Of a stretch of DNA of 64,000 nt, positions 1 through 9,336 are shown one piece after another (the first letter of the stretch is position 1; each line of letters starts with the position of its first letter). The notes beneath the pieces are model-generated. The model saw only the letters and a list, made by a program, of their open reading frames with translations, had not been told where the DNA came from and searched no databases. Origin of the DNA: Terriglobia bacterium (GTDB taxonomy: Bacteria; Acidobacteriota; Terriglobia; Terriglobales; Acidobacteriaceae); NCBI GenBank assembly GCA_021324365.1, contig JAJPJE010000007.1:1-64000 (forward strand). Direction: 5' to 3'. Position numbers and translations under genes: made by a program.

Positions 1-30
1 ATTTTTCACAGAAGGGTAACGTAGCAAGTT

Positions 31-297
31 ATGGCGAATCATTTTTCGGCCCTGAAGCGGGCCCGGCAGACGGAACGTAAAACGGTAGTTAACCGCAGCA
101 ACAAGACTCGTCTGCGCAGTGCAATCCGCAAGTTCCGCGAGGCGTTGGCAGCCGGCAACAAAGATAATGCCAGCCAGTTGTTCCGCGAGACCGTCTCCGC
201 GCTCGATAAATCGGTCCAAAAGGGCGTGATTCACAAGAATACCGCGTCGCGGTACAAGTCCCGCCTGAGTGCTCGACTGGCCGCTGTCGGCAAGTAA
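31..297 (+). CDS. rpsT: 30S ribosomal protein S20
   Basis: Ribosomal protein S20 binds 16S rRNA and helps early assembly of the small subunit. The 88-residue product has the family's usual length and is lysine/arginine-rich. It opens with [16 protein letters not shown], close to the normal S20 start, and contains the helix typical of S20 around [14 protein letters not shown]. It stands alone on the plus strand and is followed within 30 bp by a strong intrinsic terminator, so it is monocistronic or the last gene of a unit entering from the left. The promoter lies outside the window. Identity is close to certain. Confidence 0.98.
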   Translation: MANHFSALKRARQTERKTVVNRSNKTRLRSAIRKFREALAAGNKDNASQLFRETVSALDKSVQKGVIHKNTASRYKSRLSARLAAVGK

Positions 298-323
298 GAG
301 CTTTAGTTCAGAGAAGATCAGAG

Positions 324-349
324 CGGCAGGCCGAGGGCCTGCCGTTTTT
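324..349 (+). terminator. Intrinsic terminator of rpsT
   Basis: A 9-bp perfect GC-rich stem (CGGCAGGCC, loop GAG, GGCCTGCCG) is followed directly by TTTTT. It sits 27 bp after the rpsT stop codon. Confidence 0.9.
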
Positions 350-530
350 GCGTGTGGAAGAACTCCGATCGTAGTTTCTAGGATTGCACGGAAACGACCT
401 CGCCTTTTGGCGACGCCACTCTAAACTCGTTGACCCTTAGAAAACGTAGAGGCTCAACGAAACTCATGTCACGTGCGGACCTGAAGCACCACACTCCGCC
501 GGGTCTGATCAGACTATGCGCATCGAGCAA

Positions 531-1115
531 CTACTGCGCCGCTCCCGCTCCATCCTTCCCTGCCAGCCCCAACTCTCCCGCGATCGTCTTCATCGCCTCA
601 ATACAAAACGTGATGTGTTCGTCGAGATCAACGCCCAGGTCAGCGGCGCCATTGACGATGTCGTCGCGATTTACCGTACGGGCGAAGGCTTTGTCTTTCA
701 TCTTCTTGCGGATGCTTCTGGCGTCCACTTCGGCCAGCGACTTGTTCGGTTTGACCAGCGCAGTCGCCGTAATGAATCCCGCCAACTCGTCGCAGGCAAA
801 GAGGGCTTTTTCCATCTGGGTCTCGCGTTTCACTCCGCTATAGTCGGCATGCGACAAGATGGCGCGGCGGATGTCGTCGGGATAACCGCGTTCCTTCAGG
901 ATTTCGTTTCCTTTGAACGGATGCTCATCCGCCGACGGATACTTCTCGTAATCGAAGTCGTGCAGAAGCCCGGTTAGACCCCACTTGTCTTCGTCTTCGC
1001 CGAATTTGCGAGCGTAAGAGCGCATGCACGCTTCCACAGAAAGCGCGTGACGGCGCAAACTTTCCGATGGGGTGAACTCAGTTAGTAAACCCCACGCTTG
1101 GTTACGATCGGGCAT
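531..1115 (-). CDS. HD-domain phosphohydrolase-like protein
   Basis: This 194-residue protein has the metal-binding pattern of the HD superfamily: H23, the doublet H52-D53 in GLLHDFDYEKYP, H89 in ILSHADYSG, and an acidic residue near D109 (ACDELAG). HD proteins of this size hydrolyse phosphomonoesters or phosphodiesters of nucleotides; the substrate cannot be read from the sequence. It is cytoplasmic, with no signal peptide or membrane segment. It is transcribed alone, convergent with rpsT and divergent from the XRE gene at 1288. The family assignment is firm and the specific function unknown. Confidence 0.85.
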   Translation of the reverse strand: MPDRNQAWGLLTEFTPSESLRRHALSVEACMRSYARKFGEDEDKWGLTGLLHDFDYEKYPSADEHPFKGNEILKERGYPDDIRRAILSHADYSGVKRETQMEKALFACDELAGFITATALVKPNKSLAEVDARSIRKKMKDKAFARTVNRDDIVNGAADLGVDLDEHITFCIEAMKTIAGELGLAGKDGAGAAQ

Positions 1116-1287
1116 GTCTCTTTCTCCCTGTTTTCGCCGGTTTTTGTCCGATATCTTCCGACTTTATGCACAGCTTTCCGATTTTTCTACCAGAATTGGC
1201 TTGACACTTACCAGTCACTGACTGCACATTACACGCAGCATTAGCAGTAACTAAACAGGTGCCCGCTCTGGCATCTTCCACAACCTG

Positions 1288-1827
1288 ATGGCAACGACTC
1301 TCGCGCCCGTCGATTCACGGGAAGTGGTCCGATGCGACAGATGTATGCTGGTGCAATTCCGAACGATCAGCAATCTATGCCGCAAATGCAAGACTGCTCT
1401 TGACGAAGAACCTGAGCCGGAACCGCAGCCAGTGGCTGCCCCGGAACCAATCCACCACGGAATCCCAACCGGCAACGGACATCTCCAGGTTGCACTCGCG
1501 ATTCGCAACCTGCGCCAGAGGTCTGGACTGAGCCAACGCCAGCTCGCGCTGCGCATGAAGGTTCCGCGCACCTACGTTTCCAAGATTGAAAACGAAAAAG
1601 CAACGCCTACGCTGTCCTCGCTCGAACGATTGGCTACAGCGCTGGAAGTAAGCTTGCCCGAACTCATCAACGGCGGCTGTTCGCGGGAGCGCGAAATTCG
1701 CGAACTGATGGCCGATGAGTTCATTGCTGAACTGATTCCGTTGGTCAGCAAGCTGAACGGCATGCAGTGGTCCAGCCTGTTGACGCAGGTTCGTGATCTA
1801 GCCACACGGCCTCGTCGCACCAGCTAG
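1288..1827 (+). CDS. XRE-family regulator with N-terminal zinc ribbon
   Basis: The 179-residue product has two parts. Residues 16-34 carry CxxC-x11-CxxC (C16, C19, C31, C34), a likely zinc-ribbon knuckle, followed by an EPEPEPQP linker. Residues about 70-130 form a Cro/C1-type helix-turn-helix (RSGLSQRQLALRMKVPRTYV, then SKIENEKATPTLSSLERLA). It is probably a DNA-binding transcription regulator; the zinc ribbon may sense metal or redox state or mediate dimerisation, which is inference. No strong Shine-Dalgarno precedes the ATG. It is a single-gene unit with its own terminator. Confidence 0.85.
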   Translation: MATTLAPVDSREVVRCDRCMLVQFRTISNLCRKCKTALDEEPEPEPQPVAAPEPIHHGIPTGNGHLQVALAIRNLRQRSGLSQRQLALRMKVPRTYVSKIENEKATPTLSSLERLATALEVSLPELINGGCSREREIRELMADEFIAELIPLVSKLNGMQWSSLLTQVRDLATRPRRTS

Positions 1828-1862
1828 ACAAAAAATCTCTTCAACGCATCTCCTCAGAGCTA

Positions 1863-1890
1863 AGCCGGGGTCCGAAGCCCCGGCTATTTT
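1863..1890 (+). terminator. Terminator-like hairpin after the XRE gene
   Basis: An 8-bp stem AGCCGGGG / CCCCGGCT with a 7-nt loop is followed by ATTTT, 36 bp after the stop of the XRE gene. It could also belong to the dispersed GC-rich palindromes seen elsewhere in the window. Confidence 0.7.
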
Positions 1891-1983
1891 AGCCACAAAG
1901 GACACAAGGTTTACTGACTCTGTCAGATTTCACGTCTTCGTATTGCATCGTGTCGGTCGCCTGTCCTTGGCGTTAATTTGGTG

Positions 1984-2451
1984 CTAGGAGCTAACCGCTC
2001 GCTGATATGCTGCCAGGAGTTGTGGATCTTCGATCGACCCGTGATGATGCACCTGGCGCCACCGCCCGTCGATACGCCGGAAGACGCGCGTGGTACGAAT
2101 CTTCATTTCGAGGCGCGTTCCCTTCTTTTCGTAGTAGCCGCGTTCCCGCCCAACTGCATAAAAGATGTTTTCGGCGAGGTGCAGCGTGTAATCGTAAAAT
2201 TCGAAATGATAGCTGGATCCGCCATTGAAGATGCGCTCGTAGACGGGACGAATCTCCCTCCAGCCACGTTTAATTCCACCCAAGGGATTGTCCATCGCGG
2301 CTTGTGAGGAGCTGTCCCAGTTCTGCGCCATGAGATCGATGTTGCGCCGGTTCAGGGCACGGTAAAACTGGGCAAGTGCCTGTTCCGGTTGATGCAGGTT
2401 TCCGAGGTCTTCTTCCCCGGTGATTGGGTCGCTTACGACTGCTGTTTCCAC
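1984..2451 (-). CDS. NTF2-like (SnoaL/DUF4440-type) protein
   Basis: I place the start at the GTG at 2451 because AAGGAG lies 9 nt upstream of it. The reading frame continues further upstream but there it only mirrors uppS on the other strand. The 155-residue product resembles the NTF2-like fold: PEQALAQFYRALNRRNIDL, NPLGGIKRGWREIRPVYERI, then strands ending in RTTRVFRRIDGRWRQVHHHGS. Such proteins are small cone-shaped enzymes or ligand binders; no catalytic role can be assigned. It diverges from uppS with about 126 bp between them. Confidence 0.8.
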   Translation of the reverse strand: METAVVSDPITGEEDLGNLHQPEQALAQFYRALNRRNIDLMAQNWDSSSQAAMDNPLGGIKRGWREIRPVYERIFNGGSSYHFEFYDYTLHLAENIFYAVGRERGYYEKKGTRLEMKIRTTRVFRRIDGRWRQVHHHGSIEDPQLLAAYQRAVSS

Positions 2452-2577
2452 GACTGCCCTCCTTCCCTCGATTGGATTACGGTAGTGGCGGGCAAGATGA
2501 ACAAATCGTGATGTTTGCAAGTCATGAACCGGTATGGTAGGTTCAGAATCTCGGACGAGTGCTTTACGAGGTAGAGT

Positions 2578-3375
<798 letters not shown>

Positions 3376-3452
3376 CCAGGGCAGGAACAACATCTCACTG
3401 CGATGTGATGATTGTCACGGCGCGCCAAAGTCCGCTGCTGTAGTTTGCTTTC

Positions 3453-3932
3453 GTGTCTGTTCATGCTCCTTCAGCCCCTTCGTTTTCTCCCTTTTGGCCA
3501 CAGCTAAAGCGATTACGAAACGCGAGAAAAACGACCTATCTGACGCTGAACTCGCGGCGTTTTCTTCCACCGGAGGCGCGTTCGCTCGTCCTGGAAGAAG
3601 TCGAGCGAGAGAACGGCTACCGTGCATGGATCCATTGTGCGGTCGTAATGCCCCGCCAATTGCAGATGCTGCTTACTCCGCGTTGCGAGCGGGAGATGGG
3701 CCCAATCGTGATATCGGACATCATTGAAGCTATCGCGAAGCCGACTTCCGAGCGAGTGAACCGAGAGATGCACTGGCATGGGCAGGTGTGGCATCGCGAA
3801 TACCTCGAACAAGCGGTGAAAGACAGCGAATTCGAGAAATACTTCGATTGCATCTGCCGAAATCCGGAGCGTTCGGAACTGATCAGCGGGCACGAAGCTT
3901 ATCGGTGGTTATGGTTGGAGCCGGGAATGTAG
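3453..3932 (+). CDS. Degenerate REP-associated tyrosine transposase (RAYT/Y1_Tnp-like)
   Basis: The 159-residue protein follows the layout of RAYT proteins, the IS200/IS605-related HUH enzymes that act on REP palindromes: a TYLTLNSRR strand, AWIHCAVVMPRQLQMLLTP, ISDIIEAIAKPTSERVNR, VWHREYLEQAV, and a RNPERSELI helix. The two catalytic histidines expected in MPDHVHLLL are both glutamine here (MPRQLQ, residues 66-71). The tyrosine expected in the YIxxNP helix aligns with Cys133. The reading frame is nevertheless intact, so it is either a recently killed copy or a domesticated DNA-binding protein. It sits between uppS and cdsA, normally neighbours. The GTG start is uncertain. Confidence 0.75.
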   Translation: MSVHAPSAPSFSPFWPQLKRLRNARKTTYLTLNSRRFLPPEARSLVLEEVERENGYRAWIHCAVVMPRQLQMLLTPRCEREMGPIVISDIIEAIAKPTSERVNREMHWHGQVWHREYLEQAVKDSEFEKYFDCICRNPERSELISGHEAYRWLWLEPGM

Positions 3933-3973
3933 CTCCGACGTTTATAATCGCGCTTCACTGATTCACGACAGAC

Positions 3974-4867
3974 ATGAAGCGTGTTCTCACGGCAATCGTT
4001 CTCATTCCTCTCGTCCTGCTGGCAGTGCTCCGCGCTCCGGCTTCGCTGTTCGCCTTTCTCGTGGCGGTAGTCACGCTGGTAACGGTGAGCGAGTTCCTGC
4101 AACTCACGACTCATTACCAGCTACAGCCTTTTCCAAGAGTTACCTACGTGCTCGTCATTCTGCTGTTCGGCGGGATCGCGATCCAGTCCGGCCAGACGCC
4201 GTTGGTGTCCACGGCAGGGATGATGTACGGTGTGGGGTTCGCTGGGGTGATCGGCGCCTTCATCCTGCTTGTCGCCGGAATGCGCAACACGGACCTGCGC
4301 ACAGCATTTCCGGGGGCTGCGGCTTCGGCCTTTTCCATCACCTACATTGCTTTGCCCTTTGCTCTGCTGGCCCAATTGCGACAACAGTGGGCTGGTGCAA
4401 TTCTCATCCTCTATCTCCTGATCGTTGTCTGGGTCGGCGATACGGCCGCGTACTACGCTGGCCGCCTATTCGGCAGACACAAACTGGCACCGCGAATCAG
4501 TCCTGGCAAGACATGGGAAGGAACAGTCGCATCGTTCGTAGTGAGTGTGTTTGTGGGCTCGTGGTTTTTTACAAATGCCAAAGCAGTCAGCACTGCATTA
4601 CTGAAAGCACACCTCATAAGCCAGTCACAGGGATTCTTCGCGCCTCAACCGCCAGACCTAAGTACCCTTTTCATCCTGAGCGCCTTGATCAATATTGCGG
4701 CGCAACTGGGGGACCTGGTCGAATCACTTATCAAGCGCGGAGCCGGCGTCAAGGATTCGGGCGCGCTTTTGCCCGGACATGGAGGCATGCTGGACCGGGT
4801 GGACGCCCTCCTCTTTGCCGCACCGGTGCTGTGGTACTATTCGGCATTGCGGGTGCTCAGCTCCTAG
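3974..4867 (+). CDS. cdsA: Phosphatidate cytidylyltransferase (CDP-diglyceride synthase)
   Basis: CdsA joins CTP to phosphatidic acid to give CDP-diacylglycerol, the branch point of phospholipid synthesis, in the inner membrane. The 297-residue protein has several hydrophobic helices and, near residues 250-277, the family signature ESLIKRGAGVKDSGALLPGH, then GGMLDR. It also has VGDTAAYYAGRLFGRH and SPGKTWEG. Length is normal. It lies 28 bp before dxr on the same strand, the order common to many bacteria. Confidence 0.97.
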   Translation: MKRVLTAIVLIPLVLLAVLRAPASLFAFLVAVVTLVTVSEFLQLTTHYQLQPFPRVTYVLVILLFGGIAIQSGQTPLVSTAGMMYGVGFAGVIGAFILLVAGMRNTDLRTAFPGAAASAFSITYIALPFALLAQLRQQWAGAILILYLLIVVWVGDTAAYYAGRLFGRHKLAPRISPGKTWEGTVASFVVSVFVGSWFFTNAKAVSTALLKAHLISQSQGFFAPQPPDLSTLFILSALINIAAQLGDLVESLIKRGAGVKDSGALLPGHGGMLDRVDALLFAAPVLWYYSALRVLSS

Positions 4868-4894
4868 CAGGCTGATCTACTTGCATTGATTGGA

Positions 4895-6088
4895 ATGAAA
4901 CGCGTTGCCATCCTGGGCTCCACGGGATCCATCGGGCGCAGCACCCTGAGCATCGTCGAGTCCTATCCGGACCGTTTTGCTGTCATTTCTCTCGCGGCCG
5001 GTTCCAACTTGCAACTTGCATATGAACAAGCGGTGCACTGGCATCCGAAGCTGGTTTCGATGGCGCACGAACGCGACGCCGAAACACTGCGCAAGCGTCT
5101 TCGCGAAGCTGGTCATTCAGGGGCGGAAGTTCTCTCGGGAGCAGCCGGGGCGGTTCGTGTCGCCACGCACCCGGAAGTCGACTTTGTCGTCAGTGCGATC
5201 GTAGGCGTTGCCGGTCTCGAGGCCACTTACGAAGCAGTGAAAGCAGGTAAGCAGGTTGGCCTTGCGAATAAAGAAGCGCTGGTGGTTGCAGGTGAATTGA
5301 TCACTGCGGAGTCCAAACGCCAGGGCAAACCGCTGCTGCCGATCGACAGCGAGCACAATGCGGTGCACCAGTGCATGCGTGGGGGGAAGCTGCATGAAGT
5401 GGAGCGGGTATGGCTCACGGCCTCCGGCGGGCCGTTTCTGCACACGCCTGCACGTGAGTTCGACAACATTACGGTAGAACAGGCCCTGAATCATCCTACT
5501 TGGAAGATGGGGCGGCGCATTACAATAGATTCAGCCACCCTGATGAATAAAGGATTTGAGGTGATCGAGGCTTGCCGCCTGTTTGGCCTGCCTCCTCGCC
5601 AGGTAGACGTTGTGGTGCACCCGCAATCGACAATTCACTCGATGGTTGAATTTCGCGACGGCAGCGTCCTGGCGCAACTCTCGGTCACGGACATGCGCCT
5701 GCCGATTCTGTATGCGCTCACGTTTCCGGAGCGAGTGGAGAGCGATCTGCGCTTCAACATACGGGATCTGAAACAGCTCGACTTTTGCCCTCCGGATATG
5801 AATAAGTTTCCCTGCCTGCGGTTAGCGTACGAAGCAGCCGAGGCAGGCGGTTCGAAGACAATCGCGTTGAATGCGGCTGACGAAATTGCAGTAGAGGCTT
5901 TTCTGCAAGCCAGAATCTCATTCAAAGGCATTTCCCGTGTGATCGAAGCCACTTTAGGAGAAACGGTGGCATCGCATCCGGAATCTATATCGAAGGTATT
6001 GGAATTGGACGCTGAAGCTCGAGACGTCGCGCGCAACCTGGTTGAGCATATTGGTGGCGCAGTCCAGCTACCCGCCAAGCTCCACTGA
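4895..6088 (+). CDS. dxr: 1-deoxy-D-xylulose 5-phosphate reductoisomerase
   Basis: Dxr catalyses the first committed step of the MEP isoprenoid pathway, converting DXP to MEP with NADPH. The protein begins MKRVAILGSTGSIGRSTL, the dinucleotide-binding loop, and contains PIDSEHNA with the metal ligands Asp151 and Glu153, plus ASGGPF, MGRRITIDSATLMNKG and VHPQSTIHSMVEF. I use the ATG at 4895 (397 aa); an in-frame TTG three codons upstream is less likely. With uppS upstream and ispG at 11.9 kb, three isoprenoid genes lie within 11 kb. Confidence 0.97.
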   Translation: MKRVAILGSTGSIGRSTLSIVESYPDRFAVISLAAGSNLQLAYEQAVHWHPKLVSMAHERDAETLRKRLREAGHSGAEVLSGAAGAVRVATHPEVDFVVSAIVGVAGLEATYEAVKAGKQVGLANKEALVVAGELITAESKRQGKPLLPIDSEHNAVHQCMRGGKLHEVERVWLTASGGPFLHTPAREFDNITVEQALNHPTWKMGRRITIDSATLMNKGFEVIEACRLFGLPPRQVDVVVHPQSTIHSMVEFRDGSVLAQLSVTDMRLPILYALTFPERVESDLRFNIRDLKQLDFCPPDMNKFPCLRLAYEAAEAGGSKTIALNAADEIAVEAFLQARISFKGISRVIEATLGETVASHPESISKVLELDAEARDVARNLVEHIGGAVQLPAKLH

Positions 6089-6101
6089 GGTTTTTTCGTA
6101 C

Positions 6102-7442
6102 ATGCAAGATTTCATCATTAATGTTGGCGCCGTAGCCCTGGTACTGGGGGTCATGATCCTGGTCCATGAGTTCGGCCACTATGCAGCGGCCAAGCTGTTT
6201 GGCGTGCGCGTAGAAGTCTTCTCCATTGGCTTCGGCAAACGGTTGCTCGGATTCAAGAAGGGCGACACGGACTACCGCATCGCTGCCATTCCGCTTGGCG
6301 GGTACGTCAAGATGTCAGGCGAGAATTTCTCCGAAGAGCACAGCGGCGCGCCTTACGAGTTCATGTCACACCCGCGTTGGCAACGCCTGATCATTGCTTT
6401 CGCCGGTCCGTTCATGAACATAGTTCTCGCAATCGGACTGCTCACCGGCGTGTTCATGGTCCGCTACGAGCACCCCGTGTACCTGGATAAACCTGCCGTG
6501 ATCGGCTGGGTGCTGGAGAATTCTCCCGCAGCAAAAGCCGGCTTTGAACCTGGTGATCGCATCGTGCGCATCGGGAGCCTGACAAATCCGACATGGGAAG
6601 ACGTACTGCCGAAAGTATGGCTTAGCTCGAACCAGCCTTTACAAGTGACGATTGAGCGAAACGGGCAGACGCTGCAAAAGACAATCGTTCCAGAGCCGAC
6701 GGGGCCAGACCAGATTCCGACTCCAGGGTGGCTGCCCGATGAACCTAATGTGGTGACCGCACTGGATTCTTCAGTCGATGCCGCGGAGAAAGCTGGAATC
6801 AAGGTTGGCGATACGGTAGTTGCAGTAAACGGTCAGCCCGTAAAGTCAGTTCAGGCAATGATTCGCGTCCTGCAGGAAAACAAAACAAAGCCGGCCGCAG
6901 TAACCGTGGTACGCAGTGGTAAGCAGCAGACGTTCACGGTAACGCCGCAGCTTTCAAAGCTTCCGGATGGGGAGGAACGCTACCGTATCGGTATTGTCTC
7001 GCAGCCGATGCATATTGATAAGCTGCCCTTTGCGAAAGCCTTCTCGAAATCCCTGGACGAGAATCGCAAGAACTCCGTCCTGATTCTGGAACTTGTCGAG
7101 AAGATGATTCAGCGGAAGGTTTCGGTAAAGCAGATGTCGGGACCGATCGGTATCGCGCAAGCTTCTGGCGACGCCGCACGCCAGCAGGGATGGACGCCGC
7201 TGCTGGCTTTGATGTCGGCGATCAGCCTAAACCTGGCAATTTTCAATCTGTTCCCCATCCCCATTCTTGATGGTGGCATGATCCTGATGCTCCTTGTGGA
7301 ATCGGTACGGCGACGAGATATCAGCCTGGCAGTGAAGGAACGTATTTACCAGGTGGCGTATGTATTGCTAATCCTCTTTGCGGTGATGGTGATCTACAAC
7401 GATCTGACCAAAGCGATTCCGGGGCTGCAGAGACTGCCGTAA
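6102..7442 (+). CDS. rseP: Intramembrane site-2 metalloprotease RseP
   Basis: RseP-type S2P proteases cut membrane-bound anti-sigma factors and signal-peptide remnants. The 446-residue protein has the zinc motif HEFGH (residues 22-26) in the first helix, two PDZ domains (about 105-190 and 200-290, with ENSPAAKAGFEPGDRIV and AAEKAGIKVGDTVVAVNGQP), and the second zinc motif LDGG near 389 in NLFPIPILDGG. The ATG at 6102 is chosen because it places HEFGH at the usual position; the frame stays open upstream over the end of dxr. It is the last gene of the block. Confidence 0.95.
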   Translation: MQDFIINVGAVALVLGVMILVHEFGHYAAAKLFGVRVEVFSIGFGKRLLGFKKGDTDYRIAAIPLGGYVKMSGENFSEEHSGAPYEFMSHPRWQRLIIAFAGPFMNIVLAIGLLTGVFMVRYEHPVYLDKPAVIGWVLENSPAAKAGFEPGDRIVRIGSLTNPTWEDVLPKVWLSSNQPLQVTIERNGQTLQKTIVPEPTGPDQIPTPGWLPDEPNVVTALDSSVDAAEKAGIKVGDTVVAVNGQPVKSVQAMIRVLQENKTKPAAVTVVRSGKQQTFTVTPQLSKLPDGEERYRIGIVSQPMHIDKLPFAKAFSKSLDENRKNSVLILELVEKMIQRKVSVKQMSGPIGIAQASGDAARQQGWTPLLALMSAISLNLAIFNLFPIPILDGGMILMLLVESVRRRDISLAVKERIYQVAYVLLILFAVMVIYNDLTKAIPGLQRLP

Positions 7443-7451
7443 GAATTGATA

Positions 7452-7508
7452 ATCGGGTAATCGGAAAGGTGCTTTTCATTAGCCTTTCGATTACCCGATT
7501 ACTTTTTA
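7452..7508 (+). terminator. Strong terminator after rseP
   Basis: A long inverted repeat, AATCGGGTAATCGGAAAGG against CCTTTCGATTACCCGATT with one bulged base, is followed by a TTTTT run. It ends the uppS-rseP block. The phrase TTACCCGATT recurs again about 20 bp further on. Confidence 0.85.
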
Positions 7509-7541
7509 CCCGAGAATCTGTTACCCGATTCCCCGGTTAGC

Positions 7542-9038
7542 TCACGCGATTCTCGCGCACACTGCCTTCGTTTCGGTATACATCTCCAGCACATCGTGTC
7601 CCATTTCGCGACCCCAGCCCGATTGCTTGTAGCCGCCAAACGGTAGGGCAGCGTCGAACACGTTATAGCAGTTGATCCACACCGTGCCCGCGCGCAACTG
7701 CGCCGCAGTGGTGTGCGCCTTGCCAATGTCACGCGTCCACACAGCCGCTGCGAGCCCGTAGATGTTGTCGTTCGCCCGGCGAACCAGGTCGTCTGTTTTC
7801 TCGAATGGAATGGCAGCAACGACCGGTCCGAAAATCTCTTCGCTGACCACCTTCATCTTCTCATTCGTATTCACGAGAACGGTGGGCTCCACGAAGTAGC
7901 CTTCCGAGCCATGCCTCTTTCCGCCGACCTTCGCTTGTGCACCTTCTTGCGCGCCGGACTCGAGGTAACTGCAGACACGGTTCAGTTGTTCGTCCGAAAC
8001 CAGGGGTCCCATCTGTGTTTCCGGATCCAGTCCCGGGCCAAGTTTTATCTTTGAGGCCTGCTCGGAGACACCGGCGACTACTTCATCGTAAATGTCCTTC
8101 TCGACGTAGAGGCGAGATCCGGCGCAGCAGCACTGTCCGTGATTGAAGAAGATAGCGCTGGCGGCTCCCGGAATGGCAGTCTTGAGATCGGCGTCTTTGA
8201 AAACGACATTTGGCGACTTGCCACCGAGTTCCAAGGACACTTTCTTCAGGTTCCCTGTCGCGGCCTTCACAATGAGCTTTCCGACTTCCGTCGACCCGGT
8301 AAACGCGATCTTGTCGACGTCCGGATTCGCAGCCAAAGCAGCGCCAGCGGTTTCGCCGTAGCCGGGAACGATGTTAACCACGCCTTCGGGGAAACCGGCC
8401 TCCTGGATCAACTCACCGAGACGAAGTGCCGTCAGTGGGGTCTGCTCAGCGGGCTTCAGTACAACAGTGCAGCCGGCGGCAAGAGCGGGACCCAGTTTCC
8501 AGGCCGCCATCAGCAACGGGAAGTTCCATGGAATGATCTGTCCAACCACTCCAACCGGCTCACGAAGTGTATAAGCGAAATACTGCCCGCCTTTCGGTGA
8601 AATCGGAATCGTGTTGCCTTCAATTTTCGTTGTCCACCCCGCCATGTAGCGGAAAAGATCGACCGCAAGCGGGACATCAGCAACACGCGCGACTGTTAAC
8701 GGCTTACCATTGTCGAGACTTTCGAGTTGCGCGAATTCTTCCAGATTCTGCTCAAGCAGATCAGCCAGCTTCCAGATGAGGCGGCCTCTCTCGGATGCTG
8801 TCATTCTGCGCCATTTTCCTTGTTCGAATGCTTTGCGCGCTGCATTTACAGCAAGGTTGATGTCTTCCGCCGCGCCTTCGGCAACTTGCGCCAGTACTTT
8901 TCCATTCGAGGGATCGTAAGTAGGAAATGTCTTGCCTGAGATGGAATCGACCCATTGGCCATTGATCATCATTTTGCGCGGGCGAGAGATGAAGTCTGAA
9001 ACACGCGGTTGAATTTGAACGGGGGATATAACACTCAT
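7542..9038 (-). CDS. NAD(P)-dependent aldehyde dehydrogenase
   Basis: This 498-residue member of the ALDH superfamily oxidises an aldehyde to the acid. Seen directly: PWNFPLLMAAWKLGPALAAG with the KPAEQTP cofactor segment, FTGSTEVGK, the general base E270 in SLELGGKSPNVVF, and the nucleophile in GQCCCAGSR (most likely C304). The architecture is nearest the ALDH1/2, phenylacetaldehyde and betaine aldehyde groups; the substrate is not deducible. AAGGAG lies 8 nt before the ATG. It is transcribed alone, convergent with rseP. Confidence 0.93.
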   Translation of the reverse strand: MSVISPVQIQPRVSDFISRPRKMMINGQWVDSISGKTFPTYDPSNGKVLAQVAEGAAEDINLAVNAARKAFEQGKWRRMTASERGRLIWKLADLLEQNLEEFAQLESLDNGKPLTVARVADVPLAVDLFRYMAGWTTKIEGNTIPISPKGGQYFAYTLREPVGVVGQIIPWNFPLLMAAWKLGPALAAGCTVVLKPAEQTPLTALRLGELIQEAGFPEGVVNIVPGYGETAGAALAANPDVDKIAFTGSTEVGKLIVKAATGNLKKVSLELGGKSPNVVFKDADLKTAIPGAASAIFFNHGQCCCAGSRLYVEKDIYDEVVAGVSEQASKIKLGPGLDPETQMGPLVSDEQLNRVCSYLESGAQEGAQAKVGGKRHGSEGYFVEPTVLVNTNEKMKVVSEEIFGPVVAAIPFEKTDDLVRRANDNIYGLAAAVWTRDIGKAHTTAAQLRAGTVWINCYNVFDAALPFGGYKQSGWGREMGHDVLEMYTETKAVCARIA

Positions 9039-9336
9039 GCGGCATTCTCCTTCTGGACAGCCGGCTCACAGAGGCACGCTGTCCCGCTGAAATCGCGGAC
9101 GATTACCTGGATATCGCTTCTGGAGTGCTTGGATCCTGGCCAGAGCACACGGCATGCTTGAACTCCGGCGTTATGACGTTCCATCCTCGGCACGTCAAGC
9201 GGCCAAAACTTTACCACAGAGGACAGGGGTCTTGCAGGGCGGATGAGAATTGCTGGATGAGACGGTGCGCTGTGACTGGCCTCGCGCACGGCCTAAAGGC
9301 CACGGAACTGCCGACGAGACACCCCGGCGAAACTTC
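9039..9336. other. Intergenic stretch without a supported gene
   Basis: This 298-bp interval lies downstream of the PilZ gene and upstream of the aldehyde dehydrogenase, both on the minus strand. It contains short open frames on both strands but none has a ribosome-binding site or recognisable composition. It presumably holds the dehydrogenase promoter; I could not pick out convincing -35/-10 boxes. Confidence 0.5.
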
